A program made the position numbers and the translations under genes. The notes below the pieces were generated by a model that did not search any database, had not been told where the DNA came from, and was given only the letters and a program-made list of their open reading frames with translations. Source: Pseudomonas sp. PGPPP3 (GTDB lineage: Bacteria; Pseudomonadota; Gammaproteobacteria; Pseudomonadales; Pseudomonadaceae). From it: a DNA stretch of 12,586 nt. Numbering within the stretch: position 1 is the stretch's first letter; every line of letters begins with the position of its first letter. Of the stretch, positions 1-5,359 are shown one piece after another. Where the stretch lies: the NCBI GenBank assembly GCA_002256055.1, contig NKIE01000037.1, positions 1 through 12,586 of the forward strand, given 5' to 3'.

Positions 1-688
1 CTTCCTGCACGTCGATGGCCAGGTTGACGCTGGCCAGCTCGGCCAGCGGCGTCTGGCTCGGGCACAGAGTGATCAGGGTGGCGCCGCTTTCACGCACCAG
101 GTTGGCGGTGATCAGCAGGTCCTTGGAGCGCCCGGACTGGGAGATGCAAATCGCCACGTCGGTGGGCTTGAGGGTCACCGCCGACATCGCCTGCATGTGC
201 GGGTCGGAGTACGCCGCCGCCGTCAGCAGCAGGCGGAAGAACTTGTGCTGGGCATCCGCCGCCACCGCCCCGGAGGCGCCAAAACCGTAGAACTCCACGC
301 GCTGGGCGTGGGCCATGGCATTGATGGCGGCCTGCAGGGCGACGGGATCGAGGCGCTCGCGCACCTCCATCAGGGTGTGCAGGGTGGTGTCGAAAATCTT
401 CAGGCTGAAGTCAGCCACCGAATCGGTCTCGGTGATCGAGAACTGGCCAAAGCTGGCACCAGCGGCCAGGCTCTGGGCCAGGCGCAATTTCAGGTCCTGA
501 AAGCCGGTGCAGCCGATGGCGCGACAGAAGCGCACGATGGTCGGCTCGCTGATGCCGACGTCATGGGCGAGGTCAGCCATAGAGCTGTGCATCACCGCGG
601 CCGGGTCGAGCAGCACGTGATCGGCCACCTTGAGTTCCGACTTACGCAACAGGTGACGGGATTGGGCGATGTGCTGCAAAAGGTTCAC
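1..688 (-). CDS. hexR: HexR, RpiR-family transcriptional regulator of glucose catabolism (C-terminus cut off by window)
   Basis: HexR is a cytosolic DNA-binding repressor that in pseudomonads senses the Entner-Doudoroff intermediate KDPG and controls zwf and related genes (family knowledge). Translating the minus strand from a GTG at 688 gives 229 complete codons that begin MNLLQHIAQSRHLLRKSELK, which I recognise as pseudomonad HexR. An N-terminal RpiR helix-turn-helix (residues about 1-75, including MADLAHDVGISEPTIVRFCR) is followed by a SIS sugar-phosphate domain with FYGFGASG and ISQSGRSKDL. The family is about 285 residues, so roughly 55 C-terminal residues lie outside the window. GTG 688 is chosen because the protein resemblance starts there; the Shine-Dalgarno is poor, and an in-frame TTG ten codons upstream is the alternative. 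The gene diverges from zwf and shares its control region. Confidence 0.95.
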   Translation of the reverse strand, partial: MNLLQHIAQSRHLLRKSELKVADHVLLDPAAVMHSSMADLAHDVGISEPTIVRFCRAIGCTGFQDLKLRLAQSLAAGASFGQFSITETDSVADFSLKIFDTTLHTLMEVRERLDPVALQAAINAMAHAQRVEFYGFGASGAVAADAQHKFFRLLLTAAAYSDPHMQAMSAVTLKPTDVAICISQSGRSKDLLITANLVRESGATLITLCPSQTPLAELASVNLAIDVQE

Positions 689-735
689 AGGGCTGGACTC
701 GGTTATGATCGGCAAATACTGGGCTGTAGTGTTCT

Positions 736-750
736 TGTAGTTATACTACA
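736..750. promoter_or_regulatory. Putative HexR operator between hexR and zwf
   Basis: TGTAGT (736-741), spacer TAT, ACTACA (745-750) form a perfect 6-bp inverted repeat. A further direct copy of TGTAGT lies at 725-730, 11 bp (one helical turn) upstream of the left arm. A TATACT (742-747), five of six matches to a sigma-70 -10 box toward zwf, and TATAAC on the other strand (745-740) toward hexR both lie inside the palindrome, so a bound repressor could block both divergent promoters. No convincing -35 box is seen for either. HexR is known to bind palindromes of this class in gamma-proteobacteria; the assignment here is inference from shape and position. Confidence 0.75.
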
Positions 751-792
751 TGCCCCTGTTTTCCGCACAGGCAAAGCACGCCGGAGTATCCC

Positions 793-2235
793 GTGAACAT
801 ACCCTGCGACATGCTGGTTTTTGGTGGCACTGGCGATCTGGCCCTGCACAAGCTGCTGCCTGCGCTCTACCACCTGCACCGCGACGGTCGCCTGCCGGCC
901 GACATGCGCATCCTCGCGCTGGCGCGCAACAACCTCAATCGCAGCAGTTACTGCGCCATGGCGGAAAAACACTGTCGTGTGCAAGTCGCCCGCGCTGACT
1001 TCGACCTGACGACCTGGCAGAGCTTTGCCGAACGCCTCGACTACTTCGCCATGGACCTGTCGCAGAGCGCCGAATTCGGCCGCCTGAGCAAAAACCTCGG
1101 CGACGCCTGCCAGCGCGGACGCATCTACTACATGGCCACCGCCCCGGATTTGTTTGCCGGGATCAGTGCCAACCTGGCAATTGCCGGGCTGACCGACAGC
1201 AACACGCGGATCGTAGTGGAGAAACCCATCGGCCACTCGCTGGAGTCGGCCAAAGAGATCAACGCCGCAATCGGCAGCGTGTTCAGCGAACCGCAGGTGT
1301 TTCGCATCGATCACTACCTGGGCAAAGAGACAGTGCAGAACCTCATGGCCCTGCGCTTTGCCAACGCCCTGTTCGAGCCAGTGTGGCGCGCCGGACACAT
1401 CGACCACGTGCAGATCACCGTGAGCGAAACCCTCGGCGTGGAAAACCGCGGCGCCTACTACGACCACTCCGGCGCCATGCGCGACATGCTGCAAAATCAC
1501 TTGCTGCAGCTGCTCTGCCTGGTGGCGATGGAAGCGCCGGTGCGCTTCGACGCCGAAGCGGTGCGAAACGAAAAGGTGAAGATTCTTGAGGCGCTGAAAC
1601 CGATCAGCGGCCTCGATGTGCAGGACAAGACCGTGCGCGGCCAATACGCCGCCGGCAAAATCGGCGGTCAGGAAGTGCCAGCCTATTACTTCGAAAAGAA
1701 TGTGGATAACGACAGCGACACCGAAACCTTCGTCGCCGTGCAGGCCGAGATCGACAACTGGCGCTGGGCCGGCGTGCCCTTCTACCTGCGCACCGGCAAA
1801 CGCATGGCGAAGAGGTGCTCGGAGATCGTCATTCAGTTCAAGCCGGTACCGCACCGCCTGTTCGAAGGCAGCCAGGCCAACCGCCTGCTGATCCGCCTGC
1901 AACCGGAAGAACGCATCAGCCTGCAACTGATGGGCAAGAGCCCAGGTAAGGGCATGCGCCTGACGCCGATCGAGCTGGACCTCAACCTAGCCCAGGTGTT
2001 CCCGCAGAACCGCCGCTGGGATGCCTACGAGCGCCTGCTGCTGGACGTCATCGAAGGCGACTCGACGCTGTTTATGCGCCGCGACGAAGTGGAAGCCGCC
2101 TGGAGCTGGATCGACCCAATCATCAAGGGCTGGCACGAGTCCTACCAGACCCCGCGCCCCTACCCGGCCGGCAGCAACGGCCCGGAACAGGCGCAAAGCC
2201 TGCTGGAGCTGGCCGGACGCGAATGGCATGACTGA
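793..2235 (+). CDS. zwf: Glucose-6-phosphate 1-dehydrogenase
   Basis: It oxidises glucose 6-phosphate to 6-phosphoglucono-1,5-lactone with NAD(P)+ in the cytoplasm, the entry to the Entner-Doudoroff and pentose phosphate routes. The 480-residue protein is close to the usual 480-490. The nucleotide-binding glycine motif GGTGDLA is at residues 11-17, EKPIGHSLESA at 143-153, and the active-site signature RIDHYLGKE at 171-179 with H174 and K178. A second catalytic-type His is H236 in QNHLLQ, and YLRTGKRM is at 331-338. The start is GTG 793 with GGAG at 783-786 six bases upstream. It diverges from hexR and its promoter overlaps the palindrome at 736-750. The gene 21 bp downstream is an EamA transporter, whereas pseudomonads usually have pgl and eda here. 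The key residues appear intact. Confidence 0.97.
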   Translation: MNIPCDMLVFGGTGDLALHKLLPALYHLHRDGRLPADMRILALARNNLNRSSYCAMAEKHCRVQVARADFDLTTWQSFAERLDYFAMDLSQSAEFGRLSKNLGDACQRGRIYYMATAPDLFAGISANLAIAGLTDSNTRIVVEKPIGHSLESAKEINAAIGSVFSEPQVFRIDHYLGKETVQNLMALRFANALFEPVWRAGHIDHVQITVSETLGVENRGAYYDHSGAMRDMLQNHLLQLLCLVAMEAPVRFDAEAVRNEKVKILEALKPISGLDVQDKTVRGQYAAGKIGGQEVPAYYFEKNVDNDSDTETFVAVQAEIDNWRWAGVPFYLRTGKRMAKRCSEIVIQFKPVPHRLFEGSQANRLLIRLQPEERISLQLMGKSPGKGMRLTPIELDLNLAQVFPQNRRWDAYERLLLDVIEGDSTLFMRRDEVEAAWSWIDPIIKGWHESYQTPRPYPAGSNGPEQAQSLLELAGREWHD

Positions 2236-2256
2236 TCGCCGCACGCGAGTGCGCCA

Positions 2257-3150
2257 ATGAGCCCTGGCCTGCCGCTCAGGCACCTGCTGCTGGCCCTGGC
2301 CGTAGTGGCCGTGTGGGGCACCAACTTTGTGGTAATCAAACTGGCCCTCGGCCACTTGCCGCCGCTGCTGTTCGCCGCCTTACGCTTCACCCTGGCCGCC
2401 CTGCCGGCGGTGTTCCTGTTGCCACGCCCGGCAGTGGGCTGGGGCAATCTGGCGGCCTACGGGCTGCTGATCGGCGTTGGTCAGTTCGGCGTGATGTTTG
2501 TCTCCATGAACGGCCATATCTCACCCGGCCTGGCCTCGCTGGTGGTGCAGTTGCAGGTGTTCTTCACCATCGGCCTGGCCATGTATTTTTCTGGCGAGCG
2601 CCTGCAACGCACCCAGTGGCTGGCCCTGCTGCTGGCCAGCGGCGGTATTGCCATCATCGTTCTGCACACCGATGGCACCACCACCCTGCTGGGCCTGGCC
2701 CTGATGCTGCTAGCCGCGCTGAGCTGGGCCGGCGGCAATCTGGTGGCGCGCCAGGCCGGACGGGTCAATATGGTCGCCTACGTGGTCTGGTCCAGCCTGT
2801 TCGCTGCACCGCCACTGTTTGCACTGTCACTGTTGACGGAGGGTTGGCCGGCAATCCGCAGCGGTCTGTTGATGGCCGATACCTATACCTGGCTGGCGGT
2901 GGTCTGGCAGGCGGTGGGCAACTCGCTGTTCGGCTATGCGGCCTGGGCCTGGCTGCTCGCCCGTCACCCGGCGGCCACCGTCACGCCCATGGCCCTGCTG
3001 GTGCCACTGTTTGGCATGGGTGGCGCTGCGCTGTGGCTGAACGAAGGCCTGCCGGCCTGGAAACTCAGTGCCGCCGCCCTGGTAATCAGCGGCCTGGCCC
3101 TGAACCTGCTGTGGCCGCAACTGCGCAATCGCTTTCGCTCCCACTCGTAG
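2257..3150 (+). CDS. EamA-family (DMT) inner-membrane exporter, resembling the O-acetylserine/cysteine exporter EamA
   Basis: A 297-residue, very hydrophobic protein with about ten membrane segments arranged as two EamA repeats (residues about 8-137 and 145-285). The first repeat opens with WGTNFVVIK (20-28), the hallmark of the family, and the second contains ALSWAGGNLVARQAG. Its pattern through the first repeat (RFTLAALPAVF, PGLASLVVQLQVFFTI) closely follows what I remember of E. coli EamA (YdeD), which exports cysteine-pathway metabolites. Substrate prediction within DMT transporters is unreliable, so only the family is firm. The ATG at 2257 has a weak ribosome site (GCGAG at 2244-2248). 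The 21-bp gap to zwf suggests co-transcription, which would put it under HexR control. Why an amino-acid-type exporter should follow zwf is not clear. Confidence 0.85.
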   Translation: MSPGLPLRHLLLALAVVAVWGTNFVVIKLALGHLPPLLFAALRFTLAALPAVFLLPRPAVGWGNLAAYGLLIGVGQFGVMFVSMNGHISPGLASLVVQLQVFFTIGLAMYFSGERLQRTQWLALLLASGGIAIIVLHTDGTTTLLGLALMLLAALSWAGGNLVARQAGRVNMVAYVVWSSLFAAPPLFALSLLTEGWPAIRSGLLMADTYTWLAVVWQAVGNSLFGYAAWAWLLARHPAATVTPMALLVPLFGMGGAALWLNEGLPAWKLSAAALVISGLALNLLWPQLRNRFRSHS

Positions 3151-3153
3151 ACT

Positions 3154-3172
3154 GGATTGAGCGCAGCAATCC
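3154..3172. repeat. Short inverted repeat downstream of the EamA gene
   Basis: GGATTG (3154-3159) and CAATCC (3167-3172) flank the 7-base loop AGCGCAG, three bases after the exporter's stop codon. No T-run follows, so it is at best a weak terminator or an RNA 3'-end stabiliser. Confidence 0.35.
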
Positions 3173-3184
3173 CCATCCCTGACC

Positions 3185-3234
3185 ATCACGCCCATTTCCC
3201 TGACGGATCACGCCACCGCGCGGCAAATCACGCC
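3185..3234 (+). repeat. Three direct ATCACGCC repeats spaced by two helical turns
   Basis: The octamer ATCACGCC occurs at 3185-3192, 3207-3214 and 3227-3234, start-to-start spacing 22 and 20 bp, placing all copies on about the same face of the DNA. They lie just upstream of a sigma-28-like promoter and of the small gene at 3322. This is a typical layout for a multi-site activator, but no regulator is recognised. Confidence 0.5.
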
Positions 3235-3247
3235 GGCAACGTGCAAT

Positions 3248-3274
3248 TAAGCATCCGCCACTTTGTTCCGATAA
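3248..3274 (+). promoter_or_regulatory. Putative FliA (sigma-28) promoter for the small coiled-coil gene
   Basis: TCCGATAA (3267-3274) matches seven of eight bases of the enterobacterial flagellar sigma-28 -10 element GCCGATAA. TAAG (3248-3251) sits at the spacing of the -35 TAAA element. Transcription would begin near 3281, about 40 bases before the ATG at 3322. The -35 match is weak outside TAA, so this is a candidate only; it gains some weight because the downstream product resembles FlxA-like proteins, whose E. coli founder depends on this sigma factor. Confidence 0.4.
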
Positions 3275-3321
3275 CGGTGAAGGGCTAACAACTTCATTAC
3301 TGATAGTGGGAAGGGTACGAA

Positions 3322-3726
3322 ATGGAAATTTCTACGCGCTTGATTCAGGCATTTCAGCAGACGAGTACTTTTTTAGCGCGCGAAGATAACAGCACTGAAG
3401 GCACGACAAACGCGCAGGTGTCGCAAGAAGAGCAGACCGATAGCGAGGCTGACAGTGTCAGTATTTCAGCAAGCGCTTTGGCCAAACAGAATGCCGAGGT
3501 TAACGCCTCAAGCGAAAAAAGCAGCAGTACGGATGTCATCGAAAAGCTGAAAGAGATGATTGAAGAAATCCAAAAGCAGTTGGCGGCCCTAGAAGGGAAT
3601 GACAGCCCACAGGCTGAAGAAGAGCGCAAAGCCCTTTTGCAGCAGCTTGTTTCGCTCAACGGCGCCCTGCTGAATGCCATTACTGCGAAGGATAAAGCCG
3701 AGCGCATGATCGCGAACCAGGGTTAA
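3322..3726 (+). CDS. Small coiled-coil protein, possibly FlxA-like; function unknown
   Basis: A 134-residue acidic, soluble protein without signal peptide or membrane segment. Residues 1-68 are low in complexity and rich in Ser, Glu and Gln, with DSVSISASALAK (44-55) recalling segments of flagellar regulatory and structural proteins. Residues 71-131 are predicted by eye to form two amphipathic helices (IEKLKEMIEEIQKQLAALE, then a short turn, then ERKALLQQLVSLNGALLNAI), a layout seen in FlxA-like proteins. The ATG at 3322 follows a purine-rich GGGAAGGG (3308-3315), a good ribosome site. Base composition is unlike its neighbours: hand counts of two 60-base lines give 52 and 43 percent GC, against 62 percent for one line of zwf. 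This suggests weak codon selection or acquisition. The gene call is fairly safe; the family is tentative. Confidence 0.75.
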   Translation: MEISTRLIQAFQQTSTFLAREDNSTEGTTNAQVSQEEQTDSEADSVSISASALAKQNAEVNASSEKSSSTDVIEKLKEMIEEIQKQLAALEGNDSPQAEEERKALLQQLVSLNGALLNAITAKDKAERMIANQG

Positions 3727-3772
3727 CGCTAAGCACAGCGTCCTCTTCAAGCGCTCGAAGCCCTGTCGTTGC

Positions 3773-3792
3773 GCGGCCACAGGTGCGGCCGC
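3773..3792. terminator. GC-rich hairpin between convergent genes
   Basis: GCGGCC (3773-3778) and GGCCGC (3787-3792) pair around an 8-base loop, between the stop of the gene ending at 3726 and the stop of the cytochrome gene at 3808. It could end transcription from both sides, but no T-run follows on either strand. Confidence 0.35.
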
Positions 3793-3807
3793 CCAAGATC
3801 ACACGAC

Positions 3808-4194
3808 TTACTTCAAGGTAGCCAGGAAGCTGATCAGGTAATCCTGCTCAGCCGGGTCGGTGATGCTCACGTGACGCATGCGCGTACCCGGCACCAGGCC
3901 TTCGTTGTTGCTGATCCACTTGCGCAGATTGTCTGCCGTCCAGGTCAGGCCAGACGCTTCCATCGCCTTGGAATAGGCAAAGCGCGGCACCGAACCGGCT
4001 GGCCGGCCCATCACCCCGATCAGGCTCGGACCGAAGGCGTTTTTGCTGGAGTCCAGCGAATGGCACGCCGTGCAGTGGTGCAGGAACAGCTGACGCCCGG
4101 CCGCCTCCTGCATGCCCTGGTCCTGGGCGTAAACCAACGGGGCGGCAAGCAAGGCAACAGACAGTGTTAAGGATGCGGACAGGAGCTTTTTCAT
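3808..4194 (-). CDS. Periplasmic class I cytochrome c
   Basis: A 128-residue monohaem electron carrier. A Sec signal peptide (MKKLLSASLT start, hydrophobic core to about residue 20) ends at VYA, giving likely cleavage after residue 23. The haem-attachment motif CTACH is at 41-45 with H45 as one iron ligand, and PGTRM (102-106) supplies the distal Met106. GPSLIG and the WTADNLRKWI helix follow the c2/mitochondrial-type fold. The length fits small soluble class I cytochromes that shuttle electrons between membrane dehydrogenases and oxidases or nitrogen-oxide reductases; the partner cannot be told. The ATG at 4194 is preceded by GAGGG at good distance. It is monocistronic: the gene to its left is convergent, and about 500 bp without a gene lie upstream. 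A TACAAT on the minus strand upstream could be its -10 box, but no matching -35 is seen. Confidence 0.95.
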   Translation of the reverse strand: MKKLLSASLTLSVALLAAPLVYAQDQGMQEAAGRQLFLHHCTACHSLDSSKNAFGPSLIGVMGRPAGSVPRFAYSKAMEASGLTWTADNLRKWISNNEGLVPGTRMRHVSITDPAEQDYLISFLATLK

Positions 4195-4370
4195 CGAGTT
4201 ATTCCCTCACTAGATCTCGGCAATAACATTGTATTTTGTAAGCGTTTTGCCCCGCCCTTGTACAAAAGCCGCGATTGCATGGCACCAAAGTACTTTTTAT
4301 GGCGCGTTAACCGTTAACTGCTGCAAAGGCGTTCGCGGCAGAGGTGAGCGCCGGCTTCTGCTGTCAAAAA

Positions 4371-4398
4371 CTTCGCGGCCAAGGCCGCTCCCACAAAG
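4371..4398. repeat. Pseudomonas-type REP palindrome
   Basis: GCGGCC (4375-4380), AA, GGCCGC (4383-4388) form a perfect palindrome, followed by CTCCCACA. On the opposite strand this reads TGGGAGCGGCC..., the typical head of repetitive extragenic palindromes in Pseudomonas. Such elements are spread by RAYT transposases and can bind gyrase or stabilise mRNA ends (general knowledge); no RAYT gene is in the window. Confidence 0.75.
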
Positions 4399-4440
4399 CC
4401 CACAAACGCCTCGATCCCCGGTCCCGTCAGAAGGCCGAGT

Positions 4441-4641
4441 GGAGGTGCTGTGTAGAGGGGTGTTTGGCAGGGATGCCAAACGAGGAACGATGGGCCAGGG
4501 ATGGCCCACCGTGACGACCCTCGGAACAGCGCCGTAGCGAGGGGAGTTTCGCACAGCGAAACCCGGATGCCGGGTGCGCTTTCTCTTTGGTTACTTTCTC
4601 TTTCGCGCAAGCAAAGAGAAAGTAACTCGCCGTAAAGGCGA
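4441..4641 (+). ncRNA. Structured RNA candidate with tandem AGGGAT hexaloop hairpins (possible RsmA/CsrA decoy)
   Basis: On the plus strand: hairpin A, arms GTTTGGC (4462-4468) and GCCAAAC (4475-4481), loop AGGGAT. Hairpin B, arms TGGGCC (4491-4496) and GGCCCA (4503-4508), loop AGGGAT. Hairpin C, arms CCCTCG (4518-4523) and CGAGGG (4538-4543). Hairpin D, arms GTTTCGC (4546-4552) and GCGAAAC (4556-4562). Hairpin E, arms ACCCGG (4561-4566) and CCGGGT (4570-4575). Then a 14-bp hairpin (4590-4626) and TCGCC/GGCGA (4627-4641). Seven GGA triplets fall within 4441-4567. The loops of A and B, closed by C-G, match the ANGGAN hexaloop bound by RsmA/CsrA. No sigma-70 promoter was found just upstream, and both flanking genes are on the minus strand, so expression is unproven. 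Confidence 0.45.
4590..4626. repeat. Perfect 14-bp inverted repeat with a competing upstream copy of one arm
   Basis: GTTACTTTCTCTTT (4590-4603) pairs with 4613-4626 around the loop CGCGCAAGC. Ten bases of the left arm, CTTTCTCTTT, also occur directly upstream at 4579-4588, so the right arm AAAGAGAAAG (4613-4622) could pair with either copy. No T-run follows on either strand, which argues against a simple terminator. Confidence 0.8.
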
Positions 4642-4699
4642 AACCAGTAGGAGCCTAGTGCGCATCACTTAACGATATACGCCGTCACCTACTGAGCGA

Positions 4700-5233
4700 C
4701 TACGCCTTGAGCGCCAGCGCCACTTCATCGGCCCAGGCCAGCCAGGCCTGCTCGCCGAGGATGCCACGGCGCAGGGTCAGGTACGGCAGGCGCCAGCCCT
4801 GGCGCTGCGGCGCAGGCAGGGCCAGGTAATCACGCTCGATGGCCAGCAGGCTGTCGAGGGTCTGCCGGTGCACAGCCACATGGCGGCTCATCTCGGCACG
4901 CAGGTTGTCTTCGCTGGTCAGCGTGCCGCCGAATAGCTTCACCAGCAGCGCATCGTTGATCTTGTTCGGTTGCACCGGCTCGCTCAGCCAGCGCAGCAGC
5001 TCGCTGTGACCGGCAGGCGTGAGGCGATAGACCTTCTTGTCTGGCCGGCTCTCCTGGGTCTCTTCAGCAAACGCCAGCCAACCCGCCTCGCTGAGTTTTT
5101 TCAGCTCCTGATAGACCTGCTGGTGCTTGGCATTCCAGAAATAGCCGAGCCCGGCCTTGAAGCGCTTGACCAGGTCATAGCCGCTGCCCGGCTCGGTTTC
5201 CAAGAGGATAAGAATGGCGTGCTTAAGGGACAT
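4700..5233 (-). CDS. PadR-family transcriptional regulator
   Basis: A 177-residue cytosolic regulator. The N-terminal winged helix (residues 1-80) has MSLKHAILILLE, the GSGYDLVKRF segment (16-25), the recognition helix HQQVYQELKKLSEAGWL (37-53), and a wing ending KKVYRLTPAG (66-75). A helical C-terminal half (about 90-175) fits the PadR/Vir_C dimerisation region. PadR proteins typically repress a neighbouring gene and release DNA on binding a small molecule, often an aromatic or hydrophobic one. The ATG at 5233 is chosen because family similarity begins at MSLKHA; a longer frame to a TTG at 5305 has no family support and would run through operator DNA. The ribosome site is weak. It diverges from the oxidoreductase at 5360, with twin inverted repeats between them as likely operators. 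Confidence 0.92.
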   Translation of the reverse strand: MSLKHAILILLETEPGSGYDLVKRFKAGLGYFWNAKHQQVYQELKKLSEAGWLAFAEETQESRPDKKVYRLTPAGHSELLRWLSEPVQPNKINDALLVKLFGGTLTSEDNLRAEMSRHVAVHRQTLDSLLAIERDYLALPAPQRQGWRLPYLTLRRGILGEQAWLAWADEVALALKA

Positions 5234-5280
5234 AGCGGGCAATTCGGCATAAGGCGGTAAGTGCCCGGCAGTATACGGAC

Positions 5281-5298
5281 TATGCAAGGAGTTGCATA
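5281..5298. promoter_or_regulatory. Putative PadR operator 1
   Basis: TATGCAA (5281-5287), GGAG, TTGCATA (5292-5298) form a perfect 7-bp inverted repeat. Its TTGCAT (5292-5297) could serve as a -35 box for the plus-strand gene, 18 bp from a TAGTAT (5316-5321). A TATACT on the minus strand at 5275-5270 could be the padR -10 box, so the site would cover both promoters. Confidence 0.8.
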
Positions 5299-5318
5299 AA
5301 GGCAAATCTTCGCTCTAG

Positions 5319-5336
5319 TATGCAAAACATTGCATA
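5319..5336. promoter_or_regulatory. Putative PadR operator 2
   Basis: TATGCAA (5319-5325), AACA, TTGCATA (5330-5336) have exactly the same arms and spacer length as operator 1. The centres are 38 bp apart. This site begins inside the candidate -10 box of the oxidoreductase gene and ends 23 bp before its ATG, a position suited to repression. Confidence 0.8.
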
Positions 5337-5359
5337 ACAACAATAACCGGAGATCCTCG

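Larger units (their letters stand above)
4195..4699. other. 505-bp gene-free region holding a REP and an array of RNA hairpins
   Basis: No open frame here is convincing. From left to right it holds the promoter side of the cytochrome gene (4195-4270), a featureless part with two adjacent GTTAAC palindromes near 4306-4318, a REP palindrome at 4371-4398, a tightly packed series of inverted repeats at 4441-4641, and a REP-like fragment GTAGGAGC at 4648-4655. The layout is that of a repeated extragenic element, which I believe from memory recurs in Pseudomonas genomes; this was not verified. Confidence 0.7.

Noticed and set aside
197..796. Plus-strand open frame opposite hexR
   Set aside because: hexR on the other strand is unmistakable; this frame is its shadow and runs across the hexR-zwf control region.
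703..1926. Long minus-strand open frame (407 codons) opposite zwf
   Set aside because: It lies fully antisense to a clear zwf gene; its composition, rich in His, Val, Gln and Ala, is that of a high-GC shadow frame, and no family is recognisable.
3235..3246. Possible sigma-54 promoter (GGCAAC...GCAA) upstream of the small gene
   Set aside because: The GG to GC distance is 6 bases rather than the required 10, so the geometry is wrong.
4237..4242. TGTAAG, a half-match to the GacA upstream activating sequence that drives Rsm sRNAs
   Set aside because: The second half (CTTACA after six bases) is absent, and the site is over 200 bp from the hexaloop hairpins. It does not support Gac control.
4229..4610. 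Open frames on both strands through the hairpin region
   Set aside because: They run through REP and inverted-repeat DNA, have low-complexity Arg/Pro/Ser-rich products, and no family features.
5234..5305. Upstream TTG start that would lengthen PadR by 24 residues
   Set aside because: PadR similarity begins at the ATG at 5233, and the extension would encode operator and promoter DNA.
5330..5359. TTG start adding ten residues to the oxidoreductase
   Set aside because: It overlaps operator 2, while the ATG at 5360 has a strong ribosome site six bases away.
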